NCBI RefSeq assembly: GCF_003287875.1
Contig: NZ_QMKK01000046.1
Location: forward strand, 310,001 to 374,000
Length of the DNA stretch: 64,000 nucleotides
Direction of reading: 5' to 3'
From: Martinezella tropici
GTDB lineage: Bacteria; Pseudomonadota; Alphaproteobacteria; Rhizobiales; Rhizobiaceae
The position numbers were made by a program, and so were the translations under genes. The notes under the pieces were generated by a model. The model saw only the letters and a program-made list of their open reading frames with translations, made no database searches and had not been told where the DNA came from. This document shows, piece after piece, positions 1 through 7,692 of the stretch (position 1 is its first letter; each line of letters opens with the position of its first letter).

Positions 1-1
1 C

Positions 2-289
2 GCTGGTTTGACGTTCCGCCATGAGCCGAAGGCGGGTTTGCAGGCCGGCGAAATTGCCGGCCATCTGCATCCCTCGGCCACCGTTCGGCGCCGCGAGAAA
101 TCGGTGCGCCGTCCGTGCTTTGCAACGGATGGCGCCCGTCTGCTGATGCCCGCCTTCGGCGTGATGACCGGTGGCCTCGATCTTCGCCACAAGGCGATGG
201 CCGGCCTCTTCGAGCGGGAGAGCCTGATTGCGCACCTGCTCGGCCGTGACCGCATTTACTCGGTGCGGTTCGGCAATCTCTCAGCCTAA
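2..289 (+). CDS. pdeM: PdeM-like ligase-associated metallophosphoesterase, C-terminal part
   Basis: This is the last part of a gene that begins before the window; the frame is open from base 2 to a TAA at 287-289. The visible residues include GHLHP, the metal-binding GHxHP motif of calcineurin-like phosphoesterases, followed by RRPCFATDG and LMPAFGVMTGG, which match the C-terminus of the PdeM family. PdeM proteins are usually encoded beside a DNA ligase and a DEXH helicase in a DNA repair cassette; those neighbours would lie to the left and are not visible. The family assignment is by recalled similarity only, and the N-terminal half cannot be checked. Confidence 0.7.
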   Translation, partial: AGLTFRHEPKAGLQAGEIAGHLHPSATVRRREKSVRRPCFATDGARLLMPAFGVMTGGLDLRHKAMAGLFERESLIAHLLGRDRIYSVRFGNLSA

Positions 290-290
290 G

Positions 291-845
291 TTACTTCAAC
301 GGCTCGTAACGCAGGATGACAGCTCCGGTCTTGAGAGGCGTGGAGTCGATGAGCTTCATCGGCAGCTGTTCGGATGCCGGTTTGAAATGCGGATTGCCGG
401 AGCCCAGCACGACAGGAACGAGGCAGATCCTAAGCTCATCCACCAGCCCCGCTTTGAGCAGCGCATCTGTTACCTCGGCGCTGCCGAAGACGAACATGGT
501 CTTACCGGGTTCTTCCTTCAGCTTTTTCACTTCAGCGACAATATCGTTGACGACGCGGGTATTGTTCCACTCCGCCTTGTCGAGCGTCCGCGAGGCGGCG
601 ATCTTGGCGATTCCGTTCATATAGGCGGCAATGTCGGGCGTTTCCGTCGCGGTCGACCAATAGGCGGCCATGCCTTCATAGGTCTTGCGGCCGAAGATCA
701 GCAGATCGCCTTCCTTGCCGAGATCTTTCGCATAATTCTCCAGCTCGTCGCCCCAGGCGAGCATATGAAAATCGAGATCCCAGGGCTTGGTTCCTTCGAA
801 ATAGCCGTCGAGCGTCATAAGATTCCAGATAACAAGCTTTCTCAT
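291..845 (-). CDS. Dihydrofolate reductase-like (RibD C-terminal domain) protein
   Basis: The protein of 184 residues belongs to the RibD C-terminal/dihydrofolate reductase-like fold, a family of small NADPH-dependent reductases of mostly unknown substrate. Supporting motifs are the N-terminal strand LVIWNLMTLDGYF, the GRKTYEGMA segment and the C-terminal VDELRICLVPVVLGSG. The start at 845 is chosen over an adjacent ATG at 848 and a more distal one at 899, because a GGAGG sequence (complement of 851-855) sits five bases upstream. The gene is divergent from an HxlR regulator gene, an arrangement typical for a regulator and its target. The substrate is unknown; these proteins are often annotated as deaminase-reductases without proof. 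Confidence 0.8.
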   Translation of the reverse strand: MRKLVIWNLMTLDGYFEGTKPWDLDFHMLAWGDELENYAKDLGKEGDLLIFGRKTYEGMAAYWSTATETPDIAAYMNGIAKIAASRTLDKAEWNNTRVVNDIVAEVKKLKEEPGKTMFVFGSAEVTDALLKAGLVDELRICLVPVVLGSGNPHFKPASEQLPMKLIDSTPLKTGAVILRYEPLK

Positions 846-894
846 CATTTCCTCCAATGTGACAACTGCATCATAATCAAAACTGGTTGCTAAA

Positions 895-940
895 AGCAAG
901 TAGTTGCAAGCTAGTCAGACTGATGGCAAAATGCAAGTGG
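895..940. promoter_or_regulatory. Candidate HxlR operator with repeated GCAAG sites
   Basis: In the gap between the reductase gene and the HxlR gene the motif GCAAG occurs three times (896-900, 906-910, 933-937). The first copy forms the palindrome GCAA-GTAG-TTGC at 896-907, and the outer copies share the longer form GCAAGT. HxlR proteins bind as dimers to such sites in divergent promoter regions. The role as an operator is inferred. Confidence 0.4.
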
Positions 941-956
941 TTTTTTGGAGATCATT

Positions 957-1460
957 ATGGACGCGCTGCATCGTTCCGGCTGCCCGATCAATCTGACGCT
1001 GGAAATTCTCGGCGACCGCTGGAGCCTTATCGTCATCAGGGACATCATGTTCGGCAATCGCCGGCATTTTCGCGAGTTGCTGCAGAAGTCGCAGGAGGGG
1101 ATTGCCTCCAATATTCTCGCCGATCGCCTGAAGCGGCTGGTCGAGCGTGGTCTGCTGACGCGCGAGGATGATCCGACCCACAAGCAGAAGGCCGTCTACA
1201 GCCTTACGGAAATGGCGATCGACCTCGTGCCGCTCTTCGCCCATATGGGCGCCTGGGGCCGCAAGTATCTTCCGGTATCGGAAGAGCTGTCGATCCGGGC
1301 GGAGCTTCTGGAAGATGGCGGTCAGAAGCTTTGGGATGATTTCATGGATGAGTTGCGCGCCAAGCATCTCGGCAAGGCGCTGCCGCCGGACACGCCCTCG
1401 GTGCTTGGTCGATTGACGGAAGCCTATCTCGAAGTCGTCAATCGCCGGAAAAGCGGCTGA
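957..1460 (+). CDS. HxlR family transcriptional regulator
   Basis: The 167-residue protein is a winged-helix regulator of the HxlR type (DUF24). It has the characteristic opening with one cysteine (RSGCPINLTLEILGDRWSLI), then RDIMFGNRRHFRELL and the recognition part GIASNILADRLKRLVERGLL, ending in a dimerisation helix. HxlR proteins often sense electrophiles or oxidants through the N-terminal cysteine, here residue 7. The ATG at 957 has GGAG six bases upstream (947-950); an in-frame TTG at 945 overlaps this site and is less likely. The gene is divergent from the reductase gene, so it probably controls that gene and itself. Confidence 0.88.
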   Translation: MDALHRSGCPINLTLEILGDRWSLIVIRDIMFGNRRHFRELLQKSQEGIASNILADRLKRLVERGLLTREDDPTHKQKAVYSLTEMAIDLVPLFAHMGAWGRKYLPVSEELSIRAELLEDGGQKLWDDFMDELRAKHLGKALPPDTPSVLGRLTEAYLEVVNRRKSG

Positions 1461-2327
1461 TCAGTTTTTCCGGAACATGAAGCTCGCACTCCATCCGGTG
1501 ACGAGCGCCAGCAATACGGAGAAGACGCCATAGGCAATCGGCTGCTGGTGCGCGGCATCGGTTATGGTCTGTTCGATGCCTGTCTTGATGACGCGCAGCG
1601 GCAAGGATTTCTCGCTCAGGAACTTGCCGCTCTTGAAGAGATAGGCCCGCACCGTATGTACGCCATTCGGCACGTCGGCGGGAATTCTGAGCGTCGCCTT
1701 GAACAGCGAGGAGCTGACGAAGCGCACGCCGGCCGGATCGCTTTCATAGAGGCCGCCTGTCTTCTGCAGCCGCCGAAAGGCGTTGCGGAATTCCGGAACA
1801 TCCCCGACATTGCCGACGAAACCGAGCGGCGTCAGCGGAATATGCTCGACGCCAATGCCGCGATCGCTGAGTTCGAGCGGTGTGGTGATATTGTCGACGG
1901 CGCGCGTGCTCGACAGCGAATAGGCTTCCGGCACATGCTCGAACGTCATCGAGCGGGTATTGACCCAGATGCCGAAGACCCGTTCCTTCCGTCGCACTGT
2001 GGCGTTTTCGCGCGGACCCTCCAGCACGACGACGATGTCATATTGACCGATCGCCAGAAGCAGCTGGTCGGTATTGGACAAGGCGCCGAAAATCGTCAGA
2101 TCGGCGCCGGTGAAGTCGGAGGTAATGGCAATCTCGCTCGTCGAGGTGCCGATTTCCATCGTCTCTCGCGCCGTGGTCGAGGTGGTCGGCTGATCGAGCA
2201 TCACCTGCGCCTGTCCGGCAAGCGGCGCAAGCAGCAATGGTGCGGCGACCAGGGCAATTCCCGCGAACGTGCGCAGTCGTTTTGCGGGAATTGCGGGGAA
2301 ATGCTCTGGCAGCCCGAAACCTCTCAT
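1461..2327 (-). CDS. TIGR02186-type membrane-anchored protein
   Basis: The 288-residue protein has an N-terminal hydrophobic segment (about residues 20-40, ending LAPLAGQAQ, a likely signal peptide) and a C-terminal membrane helix (about 265-284, followed by MFRKN). The long middle part should face the periplasm. It resembles an alphaproteobacterial family of unknown function (TIGR02186) that is usually encoded next to a TauE/SafE permease. Here the ATG overlaps the stop codon of the permease gene by four bases, so the two are translationally coupled and probably act together. An accessory role in sulfur anion export is inferred from this pairing only. Confidence 0.75.
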   Translation of the reverse strand: MRGFGLPEHFPAIPAKRLRTFAGIALVAAPLLLAPLAGQAQVMLDQPTTSTTARETMEIGTSTSEIAITSDFTGADLTIFGALSNTDQLLLAIGQYDIVVVLEGPRENATVRRKERVFGIWVNTRSMTFEHVPEAYSLSSTRAVDNITTPLELSDRGIGVEHIPLTPLGFVGNVGDVPEFRNAFRRLQKTGGLYESDPAGVRFVSSSLFKATLRIPADVPNGVHTVRAYLFKSGKFLSEKSLPLRVIKTGIEQTITDAAHQQPIAYGVFSVLLALVTGWSASFMFRKN

Positions 2328-3247
2328 CGGCTCACGCTTTCCATGACGACCGAATAGACGTCGGCCGGCGTGACCACCAGGGCGATTGCCAGGCGAAGGC
2401 CAACGGCAAGGACGAGCAGGCCGAGCAGGGCGCGCAATTGCTCACCGCGCAGCCTCTGGCCGACGCGCACGCCGTATTGCGCGCCGATCACGCCCGCCAC
2501 CATCAGCAGGAAGGCCAGGATGACATCGACGGAATAATTGGTGGCCGCCTGCACGATTGTCGTGAAGGCGGTCACGAAGATGACCTGGAACAGCGAGGTG
2601 CCGACGACGACATTGGTCGGCACCCGCAGCAGATAGATCATGGCGGGCACCAGGATGAAGCCGCCGCCGATGCCCATCGGCGTCAGCATGCCGATGAAGA
2701 AGCCGAGGCCGATCACCGGGATGGCGCTGAGATAGAGCTTGGATTTCTTGAACCGCAGCTTCAACGGCAGCCGCTGCACCCAGTTGTGATGGCGCGGCTT
2801 GCCGGTCGACGGCGGCAGTTTGCCGGCGGCCCGGCGCATCGCCCGCACGCTCTCCCATAGCATCAGCGTTCCCACGGTGCCGAGCAGCACCACGTAGATG
2901 AGGGAGATGATCAGGTCGATCTGACCGAGCCGGCGCAGCAGGACGAATAGCCAAAGGCCGAATGTCGCGCCCGCCAGACCGCCGGCAAGCAGGATCGCGC
3001 CCAGTTTCAGATCGAGCGAACCGCGGCGGAAATGCGTGAGCGCGCCCGATACCGAGGAGGCGACGACCTGGTTGGAGCCGGTGGCGACCGCGACAACGGG
3101 CGGGATGTTGTAGAAGATCAGGAGAGGCGTGATGAGGAAGCCGCCGCCGACGCCGAACATGCCGGAAAGAAACCCGACGGCGGCGCCCATGCCGAGAATA
3201 ATGAGGATATTCACCGACAGTTCTGCGATCGGCAGATAGATCGTCAC
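2324..3247 (-). CDS. TauE/SafE family sulfite or organosulfur exporter
   Basis: The protein is a polytopic membrane permease with the two repeated family motifs: GFLSGMFGVGGGFLITPLL near the N-terminus and GMLTPMGIGGGFILVPAM in the middle. About eight membrane helices can be seen, separated by a basic cytoplasmic loop (RKxHHNW to RFKKSK). Members of the TauE/SafE (DUF81) family export sulfite, sulfoacetate or related anions. The start is uncertain: a GTG at 3247 gives MTIYLPIAEL and 307 residues, with AGGTGGG upstream, while an ATG at 3292 adds 15 polar residues and has a good AAGGGGA site. I prefer 3247 because the extension looks non-conserved. Confidence 0.85.
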   Translation of the reverse strand: MTIYLPIAELSVNILIILGMGAAVGFLSGMFGVGGGFLITPLLIFYNIPPVVAVATGSNQVVASSVSGALTHFRRGSLDLKLGAILLAGGLAGATFGLWLFVLLRRLGQIDLIISLIYVVLLGTVGTLMLWESVRAMRRAAGKLPPSTGKPRHHNWVQRLPLKLRFKKSKLYLSAIPVIGLGFFIGMLTPMGIGGGFILVPAMIYLLRVPTNVVVGTSLFQVIFVTAFTTIVQAATNYSVDVILAFLLMVAGVIGAQYGVRVGQRLRGEQLRALLGLLVLAVGLRLAIALVVTPADVYSVVMESVSR

Positions 3248-3473
3248 GCGTTGTTCCCACCTGCAGGCGGCCGATGGCCGAGCCTGAACCATAGTCCCCT
3301 TTTAAACGGCGGATTCTAATCTGAAATCCTTGCCAGAGCCTTAGGAAAAGCCGTGTTGTTCCAGTTTTCGAATGGCCGGCCACAGTCTAACGCGGCTTTT
3401 TCCGCATTTCTGTGACATTGTTCCGAGAGCATGGGTGGACGGCGCGTGCGAGATGAGGCCGTTCCGACCGCCC

Positions 3474-3504
3474 AAACAAAATGCCGGCGCAATTGCGCCG
3501 GCAT
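3474..3504 (-). terminator. Rho-independent terminator of the podJ-like gene
   Basis: Bases 3481-3504 form a perfect 24-base palindrome (arms ATGCCGGCGC and GCGCCGGCAT around AATT). Read on the minus strand it lies 35 bases after the stop of the podJ-like gene and is followed by TTTGTTTG, giving a strong terminator. Confidence 0.85.
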
Positions 3505-3539
3505 GATCGATTGGCTGTTTTTCGAAGAGAGGCGCAAAT

Positions 3540-6500
3540 CTACTTGTTGCGGGCCAGAAGCTCCTTGACCACCTGATCGGTCACCCGTCCGTCCGCCGGC
3601 AGCCCCACAGATTTCTGGAAGCTTTTCAGGGCGGCCACGGTCTTGTCGCCCATGGAGCCATCCGGCGCACCGGCGTCAAAGCCGTTCTTGTTGAGGATGG
3701 CCTGGATGTTGCGGATGGCCTTCTTCATATCGATGGAGGCCGTGTTCACGCCCTTGCCGGTCGTCCATTCGTCGGGAATGTCGGTGCCGTTGGCCTTGGC
3801 ATCGGCCGGCTGCACCTTCCAGAGGTCGACCTTGGCGCGAGCGCTTTCGAGGTCGGCCGGCTTCATGGCGTTGGCGACTTCATCGCGCTTCTGGGCGGCG
3901 TCCTTGTCGCCGCTCTTTGCGGCGATCGCGAACCACTTGTAGGATTCCTGCAGGTCCTGTTTCAGGCCGTTGCCGCGTGCATAGAGGATGGCGAGGTTGA
4001 ACTGGCTGTCGGAGACGCCGAGATTGGCGGCGCGGGTAAACCAGCTTGCCGCGCTATCGTAATCCTGAGATCCGGCCGTGCCCGAAGCAAAGAGAACGGC
4101 AAGATTATGCATGGCGCTAGCGTTGCCCTGATTGGCTGCCTGCTCGTAGTATTGCTTGGCCTTGACGAGGTCGCGATCGACGCCATTGCCCTTCTCGTAC
4201 ATGCTGGCAAGGCGGTACTGAGCGGGCGCATAACCCTTGTCGGCCGAAAGCTGATACCAGCTGGCAGCCTGCTTCATATCGGCCGCAACGCCGCGGCCGT
4301 CTGTATAGCGTGCGCCGATTTCGAAGAGCGCCACGGGATCGGCTGATTTGGCGGCCGCGACGAGCGATGGCGGCTGGATGCCGTCAGGCACCGTGATCTC
4401 GGGTGCCGCCGGGATGGCGACGGGAGCTGCGGCCGCCTTGTCCGGCTGGACGAAGGCAGCCGTCTGTTGTGCGGGCGCTGCACTGCCGCCAGGAGATAGG
4501 GTCTCGCTTGCGACCTGGTTGCCGTCGAGCGGCGCTGCTGCTGTCAGGTGGTCGCTCGCAGGCGCAGTTGCCGGATTGGCGGGGCCGCTTGCGGCCTGCG
4601 TGTCCACAGCCTCGGTCGATGCTGCGGGGGCTGCAGCCTGGTTGACCGAGGGCTGCTGATTGTTCGCGGTCGGGCTCGCGGCCGCCACGATGTTATTGCC
4701 GGCGGCATTGGCCGGCGGCGCGATCATCGTCGAGACTTCGGCAGGCGGAGGCGCCTTGTGGCCGCGCGTCAGCGTGTTGACCAGCGGGAAGGCCATGATG
4801 GCGAGAAGTGCCGCGCCGACGGCCAGCAGGATCGGCCGGCGGAAGCGCGAGAATGCCCCGCCTTTTTTCGCGTCCTTCTTGGGGGCGGGAGCCGAGCGCT
4901 GGGTCTGGTCGACTTCCATCGCTGCCGCCTGCGCGGCGCGCCGGGCTGCCGCGATATAATCGGCCCGTTCGTTTTCCGTCGGTTGACGCGCATTTCCGTT
5001 GCGCGACGCATTCTGGCTGGCGCGTACCCGCTCGAGGATCTTCTTGATGTCGGGAGCGCCGGAGCCTGGCTCCAGCAATTCGTTGGCTTCTTCGCCGGGC
5101 ATCAGGTCGGCCGGATCGATCGACGGCGCCTGTTCGATCACGGGGCGGTCCGGCGGGAAGATCGGCTCGGCCTTTTCCGGCGTGAAGAGGCGCTTGCCGA
5201 GGCTGGCGAAGAGGCTGGCCTTTCCGCTCTTGGCGGCAGCCTTGATCTCAGCCTTTGTATTGGCGTCGATCGCCTGTGCAACGGCGGCTTCGGAGGAGAT
5301 GGCCGGTTCGGCAGATGCGACCGTGCGGATGATCGGCCCGGCCTTCTGCTGCTGCGCGGCCATCGGCGGCTTTATGGCTGGCGCATCTTCTTGGTGGGCG
5401 AAGACGTCGCTTTCGAATGTCGCAGCCGGCATCGGAGGCGCCGGCCTGCGATGTTCCATGTGGTCGAGCCGGTCGGCGATCTGCAGCAGTGTATCGTGCA
5501 GCGCCTCGAAGGTGCGATGCGTGCGTTCGTCGCTGGCGCGGCTGATATCCTCGAGATGGCGAAGGTCCTCCGCAAGTGCCGCCAGCGCGGACATATCGGC
5601 GGCCTGTGCGCCGTTGCCCGTCATGCCTTCGCGCGAATAGGCCTCGACGACGGCTTCCGCCGCATGGCGCGCAGCCTCGATGATATATTCGTCATTGGTC
5701 GCCATATAATCTTCGATCGCGTTCATCCGGCGGTCGAAGTCGGCGGGCATGTGATCGGCGACGGCCCTTGGCTCGTTCGTCAGCAATGTCGAGAGATGGG
5801 CGATCTGCTCTTCGAGACTGCGCAGCGCCTGCGTATCCGTCGGCGGGGCGGCAGTGCTCGCTTCCAGCCGGGCTGCGATGTCGGAGAGGCGGCCCTCCAG
5901 GCGACGCGCCATGCTGTCGTCGAGGCTTGCGGCCGGCGCGGACGGATGGAAATCGATCTCGTCGATGCGGCGAGCGAGATAATCCAGCCGGTCGGCCAGT
6001 ACGTTGCCGATGGATCCGTGTTCCAGCGCATCGATCTTGTGGGAGATATCGGCGAGATAGGTGACGAGTTCGGGCTGCGGTGCGGCCTTCTGCGAACGCT
6101 CCATCAGATGCGAAAGCTGGTCCAGCCGTTCCTCGAGACGGGCAACCGCCTTGGCGCTGCCCAGCTCGTCGATGCGCATGGCGAGCGCTTCGAGACGGCC
6201 GGAAAGGTCGTCCGCAGGCTGGCGTCGCGCCGCATCGCGGCCCATCAGGTCGATTTGATCGGCAAGGCCGCTCAAGCGGCCTTCCAACCGCTGCATCGCC
6301 TGATCCTGTGGCTGCATCATGGAGCCGAGGCTTTCCATCGCGGTCGCGATCGTCAACAGCTTGTTTTCCAGCGCCTGCACGGCCGGGCTGTGGTTCATGC
6401 CGCCGAGATGCTGCTTGATGTCGTCAAGGCGATAGGCAAGTGAAACAAGCTCGTCCTGCAGCCCCGTCGTATCGATCGCCTTGATCTGGCGTTCGACGTG

Positions 6501-7211
6501 ATGCAGCGATTCTTCGCGGGCAAGGCCGTCCATCAGCGAGCGCAGCTCATCGAATTCGGCTTTCAGGCCGGCCGTCTCCGGCTGGCCGGCGAGCTGATTG
6601 ATGCTGTTGGCGAGCCGAGCCATGTCCTCGCGGACATCGGCGACGAAATGCTTGTCCTCGGCATTCTCGCGGATATCGCGGATTTCGGCCCGCAAAGCGT
6701 TGATCTCGCGGCTCACGCTGTCGGCGATGTCGCGCTTCAGATCCTGACGAAGATTGACGAGCGCCTGCGCGATGTCGACCGAGTTTTCAGCGGAAGGGCG
6801 CATCGGCTGGCGTTGAGCATAAGCATCGAGCGGCCGCCGGGCCGGCTGCGGCTCGGCATGCGCCGTATCTTCGCGGCGAACCTGCCGCTCGCGGCTTGCT
6901 TCGAGCGCGCGCTGACGCTGACGGATTTCGGCGAGCGGATCGGCACGAAGATCGCTTTCGTTGCGCAATGGGCGTTCATATGACCGGCTGGCGAACTGCT
7001 CGCGCTCGGTGCGCTGCGGCATCCGTTCGGCTGCGGTGGCACGTTCCGGGGCGGGTGCATAGCCGGCGACGGCACGCTGGCGCGTATCGCGCGAGGCGGC
7101 CGTGCCCATCAGCCCCTCGATGCGCGCTTCCAGTCCTTCGATCGTGCGGCTCAGAGCATCCAGCGATGCCCAGTCGCCCGTGCCGTTAGGATTTGATCGC
7201 GATCCGCTCAT
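3540..7211 (-). CDS. podJ: PodJ-like polar localisation protein with SEL1 repeats and a peptidoglycan-binding domain
   Basis: The 1223-residue protein has the layout of PodJ from Agrobacterium, Sinorhizobium and Caulobacter: a long cytoplasmic part rich in coiled coil (roughly residues 10-650), an acidic and basic linker, one membrane helix (about 788-812, RRPILLAVGAALLAIMAFPL), an Ala/Pro-rich periplasmic linker, about four SEL1 repeats (about 957-1110, for example YTDGRGVAADMKQAASWY), and a C-terminal peptidoglycan-binding domain (about 1157-1221, with DGSMGDKTVAALKSFQ). PodJ organises the pole and, in Agrobacterium, the switch from growth pole to old pole. The gene stands alone, with a strong terminator behind it. 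The symbol rests on architecture and on its position beside beta-oxidation genes, as I recall for related rhizobia. Confidence 0.85.
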   Translation of the reverse strand: MSGSRSNPNGTGDWASLDALSRTIEGLEARIEGLMGTAASRDTRQRAVAGYAPAPERATAAERMPQRTEREQFASRSYERPLRNESDLRADPLAEIRQRQRALEASRERQVRREDTAHAEPQPARRPLDAYAQRQPMRPSAENSVDIAQALVNLRQDLKRDIADSVSREINALRAEIRDIRENAEDKHFVADVREDMARLANSINQLAGQPETAGLKAEFDELRSLMDGLAREESLHHVERQIKAIDTTGLQDELVSLAYRLDDIKQHLGGMNHSPAVQALENKLLTIATAMESLGSMMQPQDQAMQRLEGRLSGLADQIDLMGRDAARRQPADDLSGRLEALAMRIDELGSAKAVARLEERLDQLSHLMERSQKAAPQPELVTYLADISHKIDALEHGSIGNVLADRLDYLARRIDEIDFHPSAPAASLDDSMARRLEGRLSDIAARLEASTAAPPTDTQALRSLEEQIAHLSTLLTNEPRAVADHMPADFDRRMNAIEDYMATNDEYIIEAARHAAEAVVEAYSREGMTGNGAQAADMSALAALAEDLRHLEDISRASDERTHRTFEALHDTLLQIADRLDHMEHRRPAPPMPAATFESDVFAHQEDAPAIKPPMAAQQQKAGPIIRTVASAEPAISSEAAVAQAIDANTKAEIKAAAKSGKASLFASLGKRLFTPEKAEPIFPPDRPVIEQAPSIDPADLMPGEEANELLEPGSGAPDIKKILERVRASQNASRNGNARQPTENERADYIAAARRAAQAAAMEVDQTQRSAPAPKKDAKKGGAFSRFRRPILLAVGAALLAIMAFPLVNTLTRGHKAPPPAEVSTMIAPPANAAGNNIVAAASPTANNQQPSVNQAAAPAASTEAVDTQAASGPANPATAPASDHLTAAAPLDGNQVASETLSPGGSAAPAQQTAAFVQPDKAAAAPVAIPAAPEITVPDGIQPPSLVAAAKSADPVALFEIGARYTDGRGVAADMKQAASWYQLSADKGYAPAQYRLASMYEKGNGVDRDLVKAKQYYEQAANQGNASAMHNLAVLFASGTAGSQDYDSAASWFTRAANLGVSDSQFNLAILYARGNGLKQDLQESYKWFAIAAKSGDKDAAQKRDEVANAMKPADLESARAKVDLWKVQPADAKANGTDIPDEWTTGKGVNTASIDMKKAIRNIQAILNKNGFDAGAPDGSMGDKTVAALKSFQKSVGLPADGRVTDQVVKELLARNK

Positions 7212-7426
7212 ATCTTTGCTCGCTTCGAACTATGGACCACCCGGGGCCAACATACTGACGGAAAGAAGACGTCGTGGCTTTGCCGCACCGCCCGCATCCC
7301 GCCATTTGGAAAGGGATAAATGTATTGGCTTTCCTCAAACCGAGCTGCAAAACGGCGCGCCTATCGAAGGATAAGTTGAATAGACGCGAAGCACTGCTGC
7401 TCAACTCATACAATTTACGAAACGTG

Positions 7427-7461
7427 GTAAACAACTCGTTAAGTTTGCCTGAAGTCTTAAC
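7427..7461 (-). promoter_or_regulatory. Candidate CtrA-like sites upstream of podJ
   Basis: On the minus strand bases 7442-7427 read TTAA-N7-TTTAC, one mismatch from the TTAA-N7-TTAAC consensus of the cell-cycle regulator CtrA, and a further TTAAC lies at 7457-7461 on the plus strand. CtrA-type control of a polarity gene is plausible but is inferred from these matches alone. Confidence 0.3.
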
Positions 7462-7604
7462 CTTTTATTTCGGTTCTGCTGTCTCACGCCCTGATATTCT
7501 TGCGAGCAGGCGGGATCTTTCAGGCGCTGGAGAGGGGCCGCATTGCGTGGACGTTCGTCCTCCCGTCGATCATCCTCATCAAAATTTCAACGCGTGTCCA
7601 AAAT

Positions 7605-7632
7605 TTGACGTTTACGCAAACGTCAATATTTT
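7605..7632 (+). promoter_or_regulatory. Palindromic operator overlapping the promoter of the beta-oxidation operon
   Basis: Bases 7605-7626 form a perfect inverted repeat with arms TTGACGTTT and AAACGTCAA around ACGC. The left arm starts with TTGACG, a good -35 element, and 16 bases further lies TATTTT (7627-7632), a fair -10 element. A protein bound here would block RNA polymerase. Symmetry and position fit MerR- or TetR-type regulators of fatty acid and branched-chain acyl-CoA catabolism; the regulator gene is not in the window. Confidence 0.6.
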
Positions 7633-7692
7633 GTAAGGATAGTGCAGTGGCTGGAATCTGAAGTCCGGCGGCGAATTGGAGGAATTCGAGAA

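Larger units (their letters stand above)
7212..7692. other. Divergent intergenic region between podJ and the beta-oxidation operon
   Basis: This stretch of 481 bases carries the promoters of both divergent units. I see no credible gene in it; short open frames lack a ribosome-binding site and family resemblance. It contains the CtrA-like half-sites and the palindromic operator listed separately. The part from about 7380 to 7500 is more AT-rich than its surroundings, as expected for a promoter region. Confidence 0.6.

Noticed and set aside
3316..3537. A 73-codon minus-strand frame between the podJ-like and TauE genes
   Set aside because: It runs through the terminator palindrome of the podJ-like gene and has no family resemblance.
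4548..6443. A 631-codon open frame on the plus strand opposite podJ
   Set aside because: It lies fully within the podJ-like gene on the other strand, has biased Arg/Gly-rich composition from GC-rich codons in antisense, and shows no domain.
7274..7636. A 120-codon plus-strand frame in the podJ/beta-oxidation gap
   Set aside because: It covers the operator and promoter and has no ribosome-binding site or domain.
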